DNA from: Desulfobacterales bacterium
GTDB taxonomy: Bacteria; Desulfobacterota; Desulfobulbia; Desulfobulbales; BM004
Assembly: GCA_012974315.1 (NCBI GenBank)
Contig: JAAXQI010000237.1
Location: 1-6,123, forward strand
Direction: 5' to 3'
DNA length: 6,123 nucleotides
Below are positions 6,042 through 6,123 of this stretch, one piece after another (position 1 is the first letter of the stretch; each line of letters starts with the position of its first letter). Under the pieces are notes generated by a model. The model was not told the origin of the DNA. It ran no database searches and saw only the letters and a list, made by a program, of their open reading frames with translations. A program made the position numbers and the translations under genes.

Positions 6042-6122
6042 TCAGTGCCCACCCTGAAGTTTTTTTATGTTTTCATTGTCCCGATGCCATCCGAAGATAA
6101 ACTGCAGCCGGACCATACTATT
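6042..6122 (-). CDS. Possible 3' end of a gene running in from beyond the window
   Basis: A frame open to the window edge reads NSMVRLQFIFGWHRDNENIK and ends ...KLQGGH at TGA (6042-6044). The next ATG (6038) is in the same frame after one codon. At 26 codons it is too short to judge, and no family is recognised. A plus-strand frame across the same bases is also open, so the strand is uncertain. Confidence 0.2.
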   Translation of the reverse strand, partial: NSMVRLQFIFGWHRDNENIKKLQGGH

Positions 6123-6123
6123 A

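Noticed and set aside
6042..6044. TGA read through as selenocysteine, joining the two in-frame short ORFs at the window end
   Set aside because: No SECIS-like structure or selenoprotein family motif is visible, and a normal stop followed by a new ATG explains it more simply.

Overview
The window is a stretch of ordinary bacterial chromosome, carried on what looks like the end of a draft contig. The first 19 bases match the Tn5/Nextera mosaic-end adapter exactly, so the true genomic sequence starts at about base 20. The gene set suggests a Gram-negative, probably anaerobic or facultative bacterium: an outer-membrane beta-barrel protein with a signal peptide, a two-subunit oxygen-sensitive class I fumarase, pantothenate synthesis, and RuvAB. 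The AT-rich intergenic repeats resemble those I associate with Desulfobacterota (former Deltaproteobacteria). That assignment is inference; no rRNA or other phylogenetic marker is present.

Layout: five genes lie on the minus strand, so they read from right to left. ruvA (4698-4081) overlaps ruvB (4084-3177) by ATGA. After a 268-nt repeat-rich gap comes panB (2899-2063), then 53 nt with a good sigma-70-like promoter, then the fumarase alpha subunit (2009-1173). A 496-nt gap with two palindromic elements follows, then the fumarase beta subunit (676-71). A divergent plus-strand gene (5032-5808) encodes an outer-membrane beta-barrel protein, with a strong candidate terminator at 5921-5965. The last ~150 nt hold only short, uncertain reading frames.

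How the genes work together: RuvA and RuvB would form the Holliday-junction branch-migration motor, with no ruvC next to them here. The two fumarase subunits form one Fe-S hydratase. PanB makes ketopantoate for coenzyme A. The three functions are unrelated, and the arrangement looks like a loose minus-strand gene run rather than a functional cluster.

The most notable observation is that ruvB as written is broken. About 121 nt are missing between the Walker B region and the C-terminal part. This removes sensor 1 and the arginine finger and shifts the frame. It is either a real inactivation or an assembly/amplification error, and the adapter left at the contig end makes the error explanation credible. 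I see no sign of a new defence, mobile or biosynthetic system. The remaining second-look items are structured intergenic repeats.
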